From assembly GCA_026389845.1 (NCBI GenBank), contig JAPLHB010000187.1, positions 1 through 64,000 on the forward strand: a DNA stretch of 64,000 bases, given 5' to 3'. The notes under the pieces are model-generated. The model ran no database searches and had not been told where the DNA came from. It was given only the letters and a program-made list of their open reading frames with translations. The position numbers were made by a program, and so were the translations under genes. This document shows positions 26,911 to 37,483 of the stretch, piece by piece. Origin of the DNA: Chloroflexota bacterium. GTDB taxonomy: Bacteria > Chloroflexota > Anaerolineae > CG2-30-64-16. The stretch's first letter is position 1. Each line of letters begins with the position of its first letter.

Positions 26911-29496
26911 ATGCCTCATCCACAGTTCGCCATCGAACAACTCTGGGCGGAGGCGGGTTTCACGCCCAATCCGGCTCAGCGCGACGCCATCTTGCATGCG
27001 GCCGGCCCGCTCTATCTGCCCGCCGGCCCAGGGTCGGGCAAGACGCGCGTGCTGCTCTGGCGGACGCTGAACCTGATCGTCTTCCACGACGTGCCGCCGG
27101 ACGCGATCTATCTCTCGACCTTCACCGAGAAGGCGGCGCGACAGCTCAAGGAAGGGTTGCGGGGACTGCTCGGCCTGGCGAGCAACTTGACGGGGCGGCC
27201 CTACGACATCTCGCAGATGTACGTCGGCACGGTCCACTCGCTCTGCCAGCGGCTGATCATGGACCGGCGTTTCTACACGGAGCGACAGCGTGGCCGGCCG
27301 CCGGTCCTGGTGGATGACCTCGGCCAGTACTTCCACCTGTATCAGTTGCGCCGGTGGGAGGCGTTCGTCCAGGCCGCAGGGCTTGACGGCGATCCCGTGC
27401 GCGACATCAATGCCCTTTTCGAGGAACATCAGCACCCAGGCTCACGGCACTACGCGGTCACCCACACCCTGGCGCTCTTCAACCGCCTCTCCGAGGAGTG
27501 CCTGACACCCGACCAGATCGCCCCGTCGGCGGCCGATCCGACACTGGCTGGGCTGGCGCGCATGTACGCGGCCTACCTAGACTCCTTGCGGCCCGCCGAT
27601 CAGCCGGCCAGCACCGATTTCGCGCTGCTGCAACAGGAGGCGCTCCGCGTCCTGGATGGACAGGACGACGCCGCGCCGGTCTTCCAGCACGTCATCGTGG
27701 ACGAGTACCAGGATACCAACAGTATCCAGGAACGGCTCTTTTTCCGATTGGCCCAAGGCAGCCGCAACCTGTGCGTCGTGGGTGACGACGACCAGGCGCT
27801 CTACCGCTTCCGCGGCGCGACCGTGGAGAACTTCGTGCAGTTCCCCCAGCGGTGCATGGCGGCGTTCGGCATGACGCCGACCACGATCCCCCTGGATACG
27901 AACTACCGCTCCCGGCGCCGGATCGTGGACTTCTATACCGACTTCGTCGGCCAATGTGACTGGTGCAACCCCGCCGGTGGGCACTTCCGCGTGACCAGCA
28001 AACAGATCCGGGCCGCCAACCCCGATGCCGGCATCGCTGTGGTAGCCAGCACCTGGGCCGCGCCGGACGACGTGGCCGCCGAGATCGCGGACCTGGTGAA
28101 ACGCCTGCTGGACGCCGGCCGGGTGGAGAACCCCAACCAGATCGCGTTCCTGTTCCCGTCGCTCAAGTCGCCGATGGTGGGGCGCATGCAGCAGGCATTG
28201 GAGAGCCACGGACTGCGGGTGTACGCGCCGCGCGCCGGCTCCTTCCTGGAGGTAGACGAATCGGTCGCACTGTTCGGTCTGTTCCTGCGTGTCTTTGGCC
28301 GGCCGGCCCGCGGCGACTTCGGCGGTGAGGAATATGAGAACTACCACCGCTGGCTGGATCGTGCTGAGGTCGAAGGGGAGAGACTGTGCCAGGCCGATCG
28401 CCGGCTGGATGTCTACGTGCGCGACCGCCAGGCGGAGATCGCCCAGGCCGTGACCGACTACGAGGCGCTGGTGCAGGTCGCCGAGCGGCAGAATTGGCCG
28501 TTGGATCAGTCCTACGAGCCGCGGCGGATGAAGCGCGCGTTGTACGACGCGGCGCGGCTTTCCGAGACCGCCCGCCGCAAGCTCGGCAGCCCCTACTTCG
28601 AGAAGGTGATCGAGCGCCGCAGCGCCGACGGCCGGCCCTTCTCCCTGAGCTACATCCTGTCGAGCATGACGGCTCTCGACTGGGGCGTCCTCGACCTCTT
28701 CTACCGGCTGTGCGGGTTCGACCACTTCCGGGCGATGTTCGACCTGGCCGAATGCGGCGAGGACGAGGGGCCAGTCTGCAACCTGGGCCTGATCTCGCAA
28801 TACTTATCCCGCTTCATGGACGAGTACAAGACCATCATCACGGCGTCGCTGCTGCAAGACGACGGCATGCCGCGCATCCTGTTCAGCGCGTACCTGTTCG
28901 CCCTCTGCCGCCGCGGGGAGAGCGAGTACGAGGACGCCGAGGATCCGTTCCCGAAGGGGCGCATTCCCTTCCTGACCATCCACCAGGCCAAGGGGCTGGA
29001 GTTCCCGGTGGTGGTGCTGGGCAACGCGCGCAAGGACACGAACCGGGGGCCGCAGCCGGTGGAGTGCCTGGTGCAGCCGCTGCTCGATCGGGAAGGGGAG
29101 CCGTTGAACCGGATGGCGGAGTTCGACGCGATGCGGCTTTTCTACGTAGCGTTGTCACGGGCCAAGAACCTGCTGGTGATTGCCCACCCCAAAGGGGGTG
29201 GCCAGCGCATCAACAAGCCGTTCCAGGCGCTCCTGGACGACGCCTTCCCGCGCATTCCGCAGTTGGACGTCGCCAGCCTGCCCGTCGCGCGCCTGGAAGA
29301 GGATGAGACCCCGCGCTCCTACTCGTACACCGGCGACTATCTGTTCTACCGCCGCTGTCCCAGGCAGTACATGATCTTCCGCAAGTACGGCTTCGTGCCG
29401 TCGCGGTCGCAGACGATGATGTTCGGGTCGCTGGTGCACCGGACGCTGGATGACCTGCACCAACTGCTGATTGCGCGGCGTAGCGAAGTCAGCTAA
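26911..29496 (+). pseudogene. UvrD/Rep-like superfamily 1 helicase, cut off within its C-terminal nuclease domain
   Basis: An 861-codon frame with all helicase motifs: GPGSGKTRVLLWR (I), STFTEKAARQLKE (Ia), VIVDEYQDTNSIQE (II), VVGDDDQALYRFRGA (III), TNYRSRRRIVDF (IV), FLTIHQAKGLEFPVVV (V) and LFYVALSRAKNLL (VI). The end, YRRCPRQYMIFRKYGF ... FGSLVHRTLDDLH, is the beginning of a PD-(D/E)XK nuclease domain. It then stops after LLIARRSEVS, where the composite GIY-YIG element begins. The missing part resumes at 30205. The helicase part could still be made. The ATG at 26911 was chosen over TTG 26899. It neighbours a type III restriction-modification locus, so a defence or repair role is likely. 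Confidence 0.85.
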
Positions 29497-29510
29497 GGCG
29501 ACTCCCGATC

Positions 29511-29664
29511 GCTGTCATGCTGAGCGGGTCTACGACACAAGGCATGTAACGACGACTGACCACAGCGAAGCATCTCAGTGGCAAGGGTTTCCAGGCAACC
29601 GCTGTCATGCTGAGCGGGTCTGCGACACAAGGCATGTAACGACGACTGACCAGCGAAGCATCTC
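29511..29664. repeat. Tandem duplication of a family 1 half-palindrome
   Basis: Two near-identical units of about 65 bases (29511-29577 and 29601-29664), each starting GCTGTCATGCTGAGCGGGTC and ending CAGCGAAGCATCTC, separated by 23 bases. They form the left arm of the composite element. Confidence 0.85.
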
Positions 29665-29691
29665 TACCTGGCCAAATGTGGGGAGCGTACC

Positions 29692-29979
29692 GTGAGGCAG
29701 TACTACGTGTACATCATGACCAATCACTCGCACACTCTGTACACTGGAGTGACCAACGATCTCCAGAGGCGGGTGCTTGAGCACAAACGGAAACAGATTC
29801 CGGGCTTTACCCAGAAGTACAACATCACGCAGTTGGTATACTACGAAGAAACCCCAGACGTAAAGACAGCAATCGCCCGAGAAAAGCAGATCAAGGGCTG
29901 GCTGCGGTCGAAGAAGATTGCGCTGATCGAGTCACTGAATTCGGGGTGGCGCGATCTGAGCGATGAATGGGACAAGTGA
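29692..29979 (+). CDS. GIY-YIG nuclease inside a repeat element
   Basis: A 95-residue protein: YYVYIMTNHSHTLYTGVTNDL carries the GIY-YIG tyrosines, RRVLEHK the Arg, and AIAREKQIKGW the Glu-containing helix. The tail is NSGWRDLSDEW, a common ending of this subfamily. GTG start at 29692 with GGGGAG upstream. It is flanked on both sides by inverted family-1 repeats within the split helicase gene. A role in moving or homing the repeats is plausible from position but not shown. It is only distantly similar to the GIY-YIG protein at 26370. Confidence 0.88.
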   Translation: MRQYYVYIMTNHSHTLYTGVTNDLQRRVLEHKRKQIPGFTQKYNITQLVYYEETPDVKTAIAREKQIKGWLRSKKIALIESLNSGWRDLSDEWDK

Positions 29980-30204
29980 GATGCTTCGCTGGTGGCTCGC
30001 CGCGGTGAAAGTTGACTCGTTAACCCGCTCAGCATGACAATGGCACTTTGTCACCCTGAACGGGTTAACGAGGTGAGTCACGTTGTCCCTGACCACCAGT
30101 GAAGGGTCTCCGGCCGCGCGGTGCGAGATGCTTCGCTGGTGTCACGGGACCGGCAAAGTTGACTCGTTAACCCGCTCAGCATGACAATAACCGGGACATC
30201 AAGT

Positions 30205-31014
<810 letters not shown>

Positions 31015-31052
31015 AGATTCGCCTATTGCCTGTTGCGCAACCATTTTCATCT

Positions 31053-31329
31053 GTTATACTGCCCACGGGCATAAACTGCGTTTCTTCGGGTCCTGTAACC
31101 TTGGCTGTGTCACCCCTTCGTTGCACTCAGGGCAAGCTCTGAGCGGGTTGGTCCCGTGCAGTGCGTTGCGGCGAAAATCCAGCGAAGGGTCTCGTCGCGA
31201 GGTGAGAACCTGTCCTGAACGCAGTGAAGGATTCTTCGCTGGATGCTCGCCGTCGCGAGAAATTGGGGGCAACCCCGCTCAGAATGACGGACGCCTAAAA
31301 GCGCTCTTTGTGACCGTGCCGAGTATAGT
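31053..31329. repeat. MITE-like palindrome, family 1 copy h (long subtype)
   Basis: A 277-base copy with the same ends as copy d: GTTATACTGCCCACGGGC on the left and GAGTATAGT on the right. It shares the internal stretch GACGCCTAAAAGCGC...TTTGTGACCGTGC. It lies upstream of the methyltransferase gene and may contribute a TATACT box at its left end. Confidence 0.8.
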
Positions 31330-31387
31330 CCGCATCAAGACCTACGAGGTCTTCGAAGACCTCATAGGTCTGAATCAGGAGCTCATT

Positions 31388-33253
31388 GTGACCATCACCA
31401 AACTCCGCCCCACCTTCACCTTCGACCAGGCCCGCCTGGATGCCCTCCGCGCCCTCGCTCCCGAAGCCTTCGCCGATGGGAAGATCAACCGCGACGCGTT
31501 GCTTGAAGCCCTGGGCGAGCACCTGGAAGACGATGGCCGCGACGCGGAGCATTTTGGCCTCTTCTGGCCGGGCAAGCGGGATGCGCGGCGCCTGGCGAGC
31601 ACGCCAAGCGCGGGCGCGCTGAAGCCGGCGCCAGGCGAGGGGGTCAACGAGGCGACGACGCGCCACCTCTTCATCGAGGGCGACAACCTGGAGGTGCTGA
31701 AGCTGCTGCAGAAGAGCTACGCCGGCCGCGTGAAGATGATCTACATTGACCCGCCATACAACACGGGCAACGACTTCATCTACAGCGACAACTTCACCCA
31801 GCCACTTGAAGAATACCTGCGCGCGACCGGTCAGGCCGACGAGGCGGGACGCGTGCTGGTGACGAACACCCAGGCAGGCGGGCGATATCACTCCAATTGG
31901 TTGAACATGATGTACCCACGGCTGCGGCTGGCACGCAATCTGCTGCGGGACGATGGGGCGATCTTCGTCAGCATTGACGATCATGAGGTTCACCATCTTA
32001 GGAATCTCATGGACGAAGTGTTTGGTGAAGAGAACTTCGTAGCAACGATTGTCTGGCAGAAGAAATACGCTGCGTCCAGCGATGATCAGGGTGTGGCAAA
32101 CATGCATGAATACTTGGTGGGGTTCTCTCGCAGTTCCGACTTTGATCGCGGCCTCTTTCCCCGTACCGAAGTGCAGTACGCCCGTTATGGCAATCTCGAT
32201 AACGATCCCCGTGGGAATTGGGCTTCAGATAACTACCTGTCCAACAAGTCCAAAGACCAAAGGCCCACGCTCTACTATCCAATCTTACATCCCAAGACAG
32301 GACAAGAGGTTTGGCCACCCGAGCATGCGGTCTGGAGGTATTCACGTTCCAAGCATGAGCAAATGGAACAAGAGAATCGTCTCTACTGGGGCCCTGACCT
32401 TAGTTATGCACGCCCGAGGCTGAAACGATTCAGGCATGAGCTGAAGCCGGGCGTTGTCCCTTCTACCTGGTGGCCCCATACAGACGCTGGTCACAACGAT
32501 GAGGCCAAGAAGCAATTGGCATCATTGATGGACGACCCTTCAACCTTCCCAACTCCCAAACCAGTCCGCCTTCTTAAGCGGCTACTTCTGGTAGGAGCGG
32601 TCGAGGAAGACTCAATCATACTGGACTTCTTTGCTGGTTCCTGCACAACAGCCCAGGCTGTACTTGAACTCAACAATGAGGATGGCGGCAACCGTCGTCT
32701 TATCATGGTGCAGTTTCCAGAGCCTACCGGGAAAGCCGGCTATGCCACCATCGCGGATATCGGTAAGGAACGCATCCGCCGCGTCATCAAGCGCATGCAG
32801 GCCAAGGACGCCGGCAAGCTGATAACCGGCCGCGACGCGCCCGAGGACCTCGGCTTTCGCGTCTTCAAGCTCGACCGCTCCAACTACCGTGCCTGGCGCG
32901 ACTTCGAGGGCGGCGACATGGCCGAGTTGCAAAGCCTGTTTGACCGCTTCGAGTCGCCGCTGGTCGAGGGGTGGCAGGCGGAGGACGTGCTGGTCGAGGT
33001 GATGCTGATGGAGGGCTTCCCGCTGGACAGCACGACCGAGCGAATGCCGGAGTTCATGCGCAACACGGTCACGCGGGTGACGTCCGACCTGGTGGCGCAC
33101 CGGCTCTACGTCTGCCTGGATGCGGCTGTCCACGACGAAACGATCGCCGCGCTGGCGCTGGGCGAGGAGGACATCTTCATCTGTCTCGACGCGGCGCTGA
33201 CGGATGAGGCGAAGGTGCGGCTGGAAGATGGGCGACGGGTGAAGGTGATTTGA
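31388..33253 (+). CDS. Type III restriction-modification DNA adenine methyltransferase (Mod)
   Basis: A 621-residue beta-class N6-adenine methyltransferase. The catalytic motif IDPPYNTGNDF precedes the AdoMet-binding motif near residue 415, which reads DFFAGSCTTAQAV: the third Gly of the usual FAGSGTT is Cys here. The target-recognition region lies between them (residues about 215-400) and uses less GC-rich codons, consistent with domain exchange. The C-terminal domain is long. GTG at 31388 is chosen for AGGAG six bases upstream. The res gene starts one base after its stop. The Gly-to-Cys change might weaken AdoMet binding, or be an assembly error. Confidence 0.88.
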   Translation: MTITKLRPTFTFDQARLDALRALAPEAFADGKINRDALLEALGEHLEDDGRDAEHFGLFWPGKRDARRLASTPSAGALKPAPGEGVNEATTRHLFIEGDNLEVLKLLQKSYAGRVKMIYIDPPYNTGNDFIYSDNFTQPLEEYLRATGQADEAGRVLVTNTQAGGRYHSNWLNMMYPRLRLARNLLRDDGAIFVSIDDHEVHHLRNLMDEVFGEENFVATIVWQKKYAASSDDQGVANMHEYLVGFSRSSDFDRGLFPRTEVQYARYGNLDNDPRGNWASDNYLSNKSKDQRPTLYYPILHPKTGQEVWPPEHAVWRYSRSKHEQMEQENRLYWGPDLSYARPRLKRFRHELKPGVVPSTWWPHTDAGHNDEAKKQLASLMDDPSTFPTPKPVRLLKRLLLVGAVEEDSIILDFFAGSCTTAQAVLELNNEDGGNRRLIMVQFPEPTGKAGYATIADIGKERIRRVIKRMQAKDAGKLITGRDAPEDLGFRVFKLDRSNYRAWRDFEGGDMAELQSLFDRFESPLVEGWQAEDVLVEVMLMEGFPLDSTTERMPEFMRNTVTRVTSDLVAHRLYVCLDAAVHDETIAALALGEEDIFICLDAALTDEAKVRLEDGRRVKVI

Positions 33254-33254
33254 G

Positions 33255-36242
33255 ATGGCTCCCAAACTCCAGCTCAAATTCGACGCCAACCAGGAACACC
33301 AACTCCAGGCGGTGGAGAGCGTGGTGCGCCTTTTCGAGGGCGCGCCGCGTTTCGAGGCGGCTTTCCAGCTCGGCGACGAGATCGTCGCCAACCTGCCGGA
33401 GTTCGCTGACCTGCCGGAGAGCCTGCTCCTCACCAACCTGGGCACGATCCAGGAGGGGAACGGCATCGCCCAGGCCAACGCACTGGAAATGGATCAGGGC
33501 CTGGGGCTGGAGCGGGTTTGCAACGAGGGCCATCGTTACCCCAACTTCACCGTGGAGATGGAGACCGGCACCGGCAAGACCTACGTCTACCTGCGGACGA
33601 TCTACGAGCTGCGCCGGCGCCTCGGCTGGGGCAAGTTCGTGATCGTGGTGCCCAGCATCGCGATCTACGAAGGCGTGGTCAAAAACGTCCAGATCACGCG
33701 CGACCACTTCCGCGCGCTCTACGGCAACGAGCCGTTCGACCTGATCCCGTACGACGGCAGCCAACTCAGCCGGCTGCGCCACTTCGCCACCTCCAACACG
33801 ACCACGGTGCTCCTGATCACCCTGGATGCGTTCAACAAGGTCAGCAACAACCTCTACAAAGCGTCGGAGAAGCTGCCCGGCGACCGCCGCCCCTACCAGT
33901 TCATCCAGGCCACGCGACCGATCCTGATCCTGGATGAGCCGCAGAACATGGAGAGCGAGAAGTCCCGGCAGGCGCTGCGCACCCTCAAGCCGCTCTGCGC
34001 CCTGCGCTACAGCGCGACGCACCGCTCCAGCCCGAACCTGGTCTACCGCCTCAGCCCGCTGGACGCGTACCAGCGCAGCCTGGTCAAGCGCATCCAGGTG
34101 TACGCAGTCACCGAGCGCGACAACGCCAACGTCGAGGTGCTGACCCTCTTGAAGATCACGCCGCCGCCGAAGATCACGGCGATCGTGCGCACGCGCGTCA
34201 CCGACCTGGCCGGCACGCGCGAGACCGACGTGACGCTGCGCCAGGGGGACGACCTGTACGCGAAGACCCATCGGCCGGAGCACCAGGGCGGCTACGTCGT
34301 CGAGAACATTGATGCGGGCCACGGCTTCCTGGACTTCCGCAACGGCGGTCGCCTCTACCTGCTGGAGGGCATCGGCGCCGCCAGGGAAACGGTCTTCCGC
34401 GAGCAGATCCGCCAGACGATCCTGCAGCACATGCGGATGCAGTCAGACCTGCTGAGCCGGGACATCAAGGTGCTCTCGCTCTTCTTCGTGGATCGGGTGG
34501 CCAGCTACCGCGGCGCCGATGGGCTGGTGCGCCGGCTGTTCGATGAGGAGTTCGCACGCGCCGCGCCCGACTTCGGCCTCTTCCGCGGCCGCCGCGCCGA
34601 CCAGGTGCGCGACGCATACTTCGCTCAGCGCAAGGGCAAGGACGGCAAAGCGGAGGAGGTGGACACCGAAGGGCGCACCGCCGACGAGCGCGAGGCCGAG
34701 AAGGCCGCGTTCCAGTTGATCATGCGGGACAAGGAACGCTTGCTGTCGCTCGACGAGCCGGTTTCCTTCATCTTTGCGCACTCCGCGCTCAAAGAGGGCT
34801 GGGACAACCCCAACGTCTTCCAGATCTGCACGCTGCGCCACGTGGGCGCGGAGATGGAGCGCCGCCAACAGATCGGCCGCGGGATGCGCCTGGTGGTGGA
34901 TCAACGCGGCGAGCGGGTTCACGACGAGGGCGTCAACATCCTGACGGTGGTGGCCAACGAGAGCTTCACCGCCTATGCGCGCGGCCTGCAGCAGGAATAC
35001 GTCAGCGCAGGCGATGCCCCGCCGCCGCTCCCGACCGACGCCAAAGCGCATCGCACGGCCACACGGAACGACCAGATCTACCACCGCAACGAACACTTTG
35101 AGCGCTTCTGGGAACAGCTCAACCGCCGTGTGCGCTACCGCCTCAAGGTGGACACCGACGTGTTGATCGCCGAGTGCGTCAACCGGCTGGATCGGGCGCC
35201 GTTTCCGGGCCGCGTGCTCGTGGTGGAGCGAGGCCGGATCAACCTGGGCACGTTCAAGGTGCGGGTCGAACGGATCGAACCGGGCAAAGCCAAGCTCACG
35301 CTCACGATGTTCGATGAAGACGGCAACCCAACCGAACAGACCCGCTTCTTCAAACCCGGCGCCGACATTGCGAGAGAGGCCCACGATGACCGGCTGCGGC
35401 CACTGGGCACGGTCGCCATCGAGGGCGCGGGCAGCGGCCAGGCGGTGCTCCTGACGAATACCTCGGTACGGCTGGCCGAAGGACAGGAGTGGGAGTACAC
35501 GCCGGAAGGCTTCGGCAGCCAGCCGACGGAGCGGCTCACCCAGACGCGCGCCGACCGTCACCCCGTCTTCAACCTGGTGGACCGGGCAGCCAGGCAGACC
35601 GGCCTGACCCGCCCCACGATCAACGCGATCTTCCGGCGGCTGCGCGACGACCGTAAAGCGATGGTGTTGCAGAACCCGGAGGGGTTCGCGGCGGTCTTCA
35701 TCGGCGAGCTGCGCAACGCGCTGGCGGATCACATCACGGCGCGGATCGAGTTCGTGGTCGAGCCAGGCGACGCCGGCTACGACCGGGATGACCTCTTCCC
35801 GCCACTGCGCCGCTTCCCGCAAAAGGAAGTGATCGAAGCCGGTGAGCATGGGCTGTACGACCTGGTGCAGCAGGACTCCGGCGTCGAGCAGCAGTACGTA
35901 GATGCGATCAAGGCCGAGCGCGACGCCGTCGTCTTCTACTTCAAGTTCCCGCCGGGGTTCAAGGTGGGCCTGCCCGCGCTCATCGGCAACTACACCCCCG
36001 ACTGGGGCGAGGCGCACGTTCATCGCGACGGCAAGGTTGAAGTGCGGACCTTTGTGCATGAGACCAAGGGCGGGGAAGTGAGCCAGCTTCGGTTCCCCAA
36101 CGAAAAGCGCAAAGTGCGTTGCGCGGAAAGATATTTCACGGCGATCGGGGTGAACTACAAGCTGATTGAGCCAACGAAGGTCGGTGGGTGGTGGGAGACG
36201 GCGACAGTTACTCCAAAGGTCTGGGGTTGTTCTGATATTTGA
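33255..36242 (+). CDS. Type III restriction enzyme helicase-nuclease (Res)
   Basis: A 995-residue superfamily 2 translocase with nuclease domain. Walker A is METGTGKTYVYLRTI; LILDEPQNME is motif II, RYSATHR motif III, FAHSALKEGWDNPNVF motif V and RQQIGRGMRLVVD motif VI. The C-terminal nuclease motif is YTPDWGEA followed by VHETKGG, the PD...ExK signature. With Mod it cuts DNA when two unmethylated inversely oriented sites communicate. Both genes look complete and coupled, so this is probably an active defence locus. Confidence 0.92.
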   Translation: MAPKLQLKFDANQEHQLQAVESVVRLFEGAPRFEAAFQLGDEIVANLPEFADLPESLLLTNLGTIQEGNGIAQANALEMDQGLGLERVCNEGHRYPNFTVEMETGTGKTYVYLRTIYELRRRLGWGKFVIVVPSIAIYEGVVKNVQITRDHFRALYGNEPFDLIPYDGSQLSRLRHFATSNTTTVLLITLDAFNKVSNNLYKASEKLPGDRRPYQFIQATRPILILDEPQNMESEKSRQALRTLKPLCALRYSATHRSSPNLVYRLSPLDAYQRSLVKRIQVYAVTERDNANVEVLTLLKITPPPKITAIVRTRVTDLAGTRETDVTLRQGDDLYAKTHRPEHQGGYVVENIDAGHGFLDFRNGGRLYLLEGIGAARETVFREQIRQTILQHMRMQSDLLSRDIKVLSLFFVDRVASYRGADGLVRRLFDEEFARAAPDFGLFRGRRADQVRDAYFAQRKGKDGKAEEVDTEGRTADEREAEKAAFQLIMRDKERLLSLDEPVSFIFAHSALKEGWDNPNVFQICTLRHVGAEMERRQQIGRGMRLVVDQRGERVHDEGVNILTVVANESFTAYARGLQQEYVSAGDAPPPLPTDAKAHRTATRNDQIYHRNEHFERFWEQLNRRVRYRLKVDTDVLIAECVNRLDRAPFPGRVLVVERGRINLGTFKVRVERIEPGKAKLTLTMFDEDGNPTEQTRFFKPGADIAREAHDDRLRPLGTVAIEGAGSGQAVLLTNTSVRLAEGQEWEYTPEGFGSQPTERLTQTRADRHPVFNLVDRAARQTGLTRPTINAIFRRLRDDRKAMVLQNPEGFAAVFIGELRNALADHITARIEFVVEPGDAGYDRDDLFPPLRRFPQKEVIEAGEHGLYDLVQQDSGVEQQYVDAIKAERDAVVFYFKFPPGFKVGLPALIGNYTPDWGEAHVHRDGKVEVRTFVHETKGGEVSQLRFPNEKRKVRCAERYFTAIGVNYKLIEPTKVGGWWETATVTPKVWGCSDI

Positions 36243-36265
36243 TATTGCGTTTTACGTCTTGCGCC

Positions 36266-37438
36266 ATGCGTATCCTCGCCCTCGCTCCCACCAGCTTTTT
36301 CGCTGACTACGGCTGTCACGTGCGCATCCGCGGCCAGTTGACGGCGTTACGGGCGCGCGGGCACGCTGTTTGCCTGGTCACCTACCCGAGCGGCCGAGAC
36401 GTAGACGATCTCCCCATCGTGCGCGCGCCCTGGCCCTCGCCCGGCCCGATCCAGGTCGGCTCCTCGCGGCTGAAGCTCGCGCTTGACGCGGTGCTCGGCC
36501 CCACCGCGCTGGCCGCGGCCCTGCGGTTCCGCCCCGACGTGATCCACGCCTATCTCCACGAGGGCGCGTTGATTGGCGCGGTGCTCAGTACGCTGTTGCG
36601 CAGGCCGCTGGTCTTCGACTTCCAGGGCAGCCTCACCGGGGAGATGCTCGACCACCGCTTCATTTCGCCCCGTTCCCCCTGGCTGTCTCCGTTGCGCCGG
36701 CTGGAGGGTTGGATTGACCGCCAGCCGGCCGCGGTGCTCGCCAGCTCGGGTCACGCCGCGCGGCTATTGGTCGAGCAGTTCGGCGTACCCGCGGCGCGCA
36801 TCACCGCCCTGCCCGACAGCGTAGACCCCGATCACTTCCGCCCCGCCGACGCCTTCGATCCAGCCGCCCTGGCGACCTTGCGCGCCAGGCTGGATATCCC
36901 GGCCGCCGCCCGGCTGATCGTCTACCTGGGGCTGCTGGCTCCCTACCAGGGCACCGACCTGCTGTTGGAGGCGATGACGATCCTGGCGCGCGCGCAAAAT
37001 GACGTTCACCTGCTGCTGATGGGCTTTCCCTTCGTGGAACGCTATCGCGGTCAGGCGGCCGCGTTAGGACTGGCCGGTCGGGTCACGTTCACCGGCGCGG
37101 TTCCCTACGAGGTTGCTCCGATCCACCTGGCGCTCGGCGATGTTGCGGTCGCGCCCAAGCTCTCGGCCACCGAGGGGAGCGGCAAGCTGTTGACCTACAT
37201 GGCTGCGGGGCTGCCCGTCGTCGCGTTCGATACGGCAGTGCACCGCGAGTACCTGGGAGAATTGGGCGTCTACGCCACGGCGGGGGATGCCGGGGCGCTG
37301 GCCGGGGCGCTGGCGGACGTGCTGGACAATCGGCCGGGGGCCACGGTACGGGGGCAAGCGCTACGAAAGATGGCGTTCAGCCATACCTGGGAGTACACAG
37401 CGATCTCAATCGAGACGGTTTACCAAGGCCTCCAGTAA
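36266..37438 (+). CDS. GT-B fold glycosyltransferase (family 4-like)
   Basis: A 390-residue glycosyltransferase: MRILALAPTSFFADYGCHVR, VIHAYLHEGALIG, DSVDPDHFRPAD, LIVYLGLLAPYQGTDLLLEAM, VTFTGAVPYEV and the C-terminal ATEGSGKLLTYMAAGLPVVAFD with the usual donor-binding glutamate. It probably adds a sugar to a surface glycan precursor at the inner membrane face. It starts 23 bases after the res stop; that leader has a heptamer-like remnant (GATATTGCGTTTTACG). It is the only plus-strand gene in the stretch before the surface-polysaccharide genes, and convergent with the next gene. Confidence 0.85.
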   Translation: MRILALAPTSFFADYGCHVRIRGQLTALRARGHAVCLVTYPSGRDVDDLPIVRAPWPSPGPIQVGSSRLKLALDAVLGPTALAAALRFRPDVIHAYLHEGALIGAVLSTLLRRPLVFDFQGSLTGEMLDHRFISPRSPWLSPLRRLEGWIDRQPAAVLASSGHAARLLVEQFGVPAARITALPDSVDPDHFRPADAFDPAALATLRARLDIPAAARLIVYLGLLAPYQGTDLLLEAMTILARAQNDVHLLLMGFPFVERYRGQAAALGLAGRVTFTGAVPYEVAPIHLALGDVAVAPKLSATEGSGKLLTYMAAGLPVVAFDTAVHREYLGELGVYATAGDAGALAGALADVLDNRPGATVRGQALRKMAFSHTWEYTAISIETVYQGLQ

Positions 37439-37483
37439 ACACACCTCGCAGCACTCTGATTCTGCTGTCTTACGTATTGGCAA

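Larger units (their letters stand above)
29502..30197. mobile_element. Composite repeat element carrying a GIY-YIG nuclease gene
   Basis: About 700 bases splitting the helicase-nuclease gene. Its ends match in inverted orientation: CCCGATCGCTGTCATGCTGAG on the left and CCCGGTTATTGTCATGCTGAG on the complement of the right. The left arm holds a tandem duplicated half-palindrome and the right arm two palindromic copies of the family-1 core; the GIY-YIG gene is between them. Removing it rejoins the helicase-nuclease protein. Confidence 0.65.
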
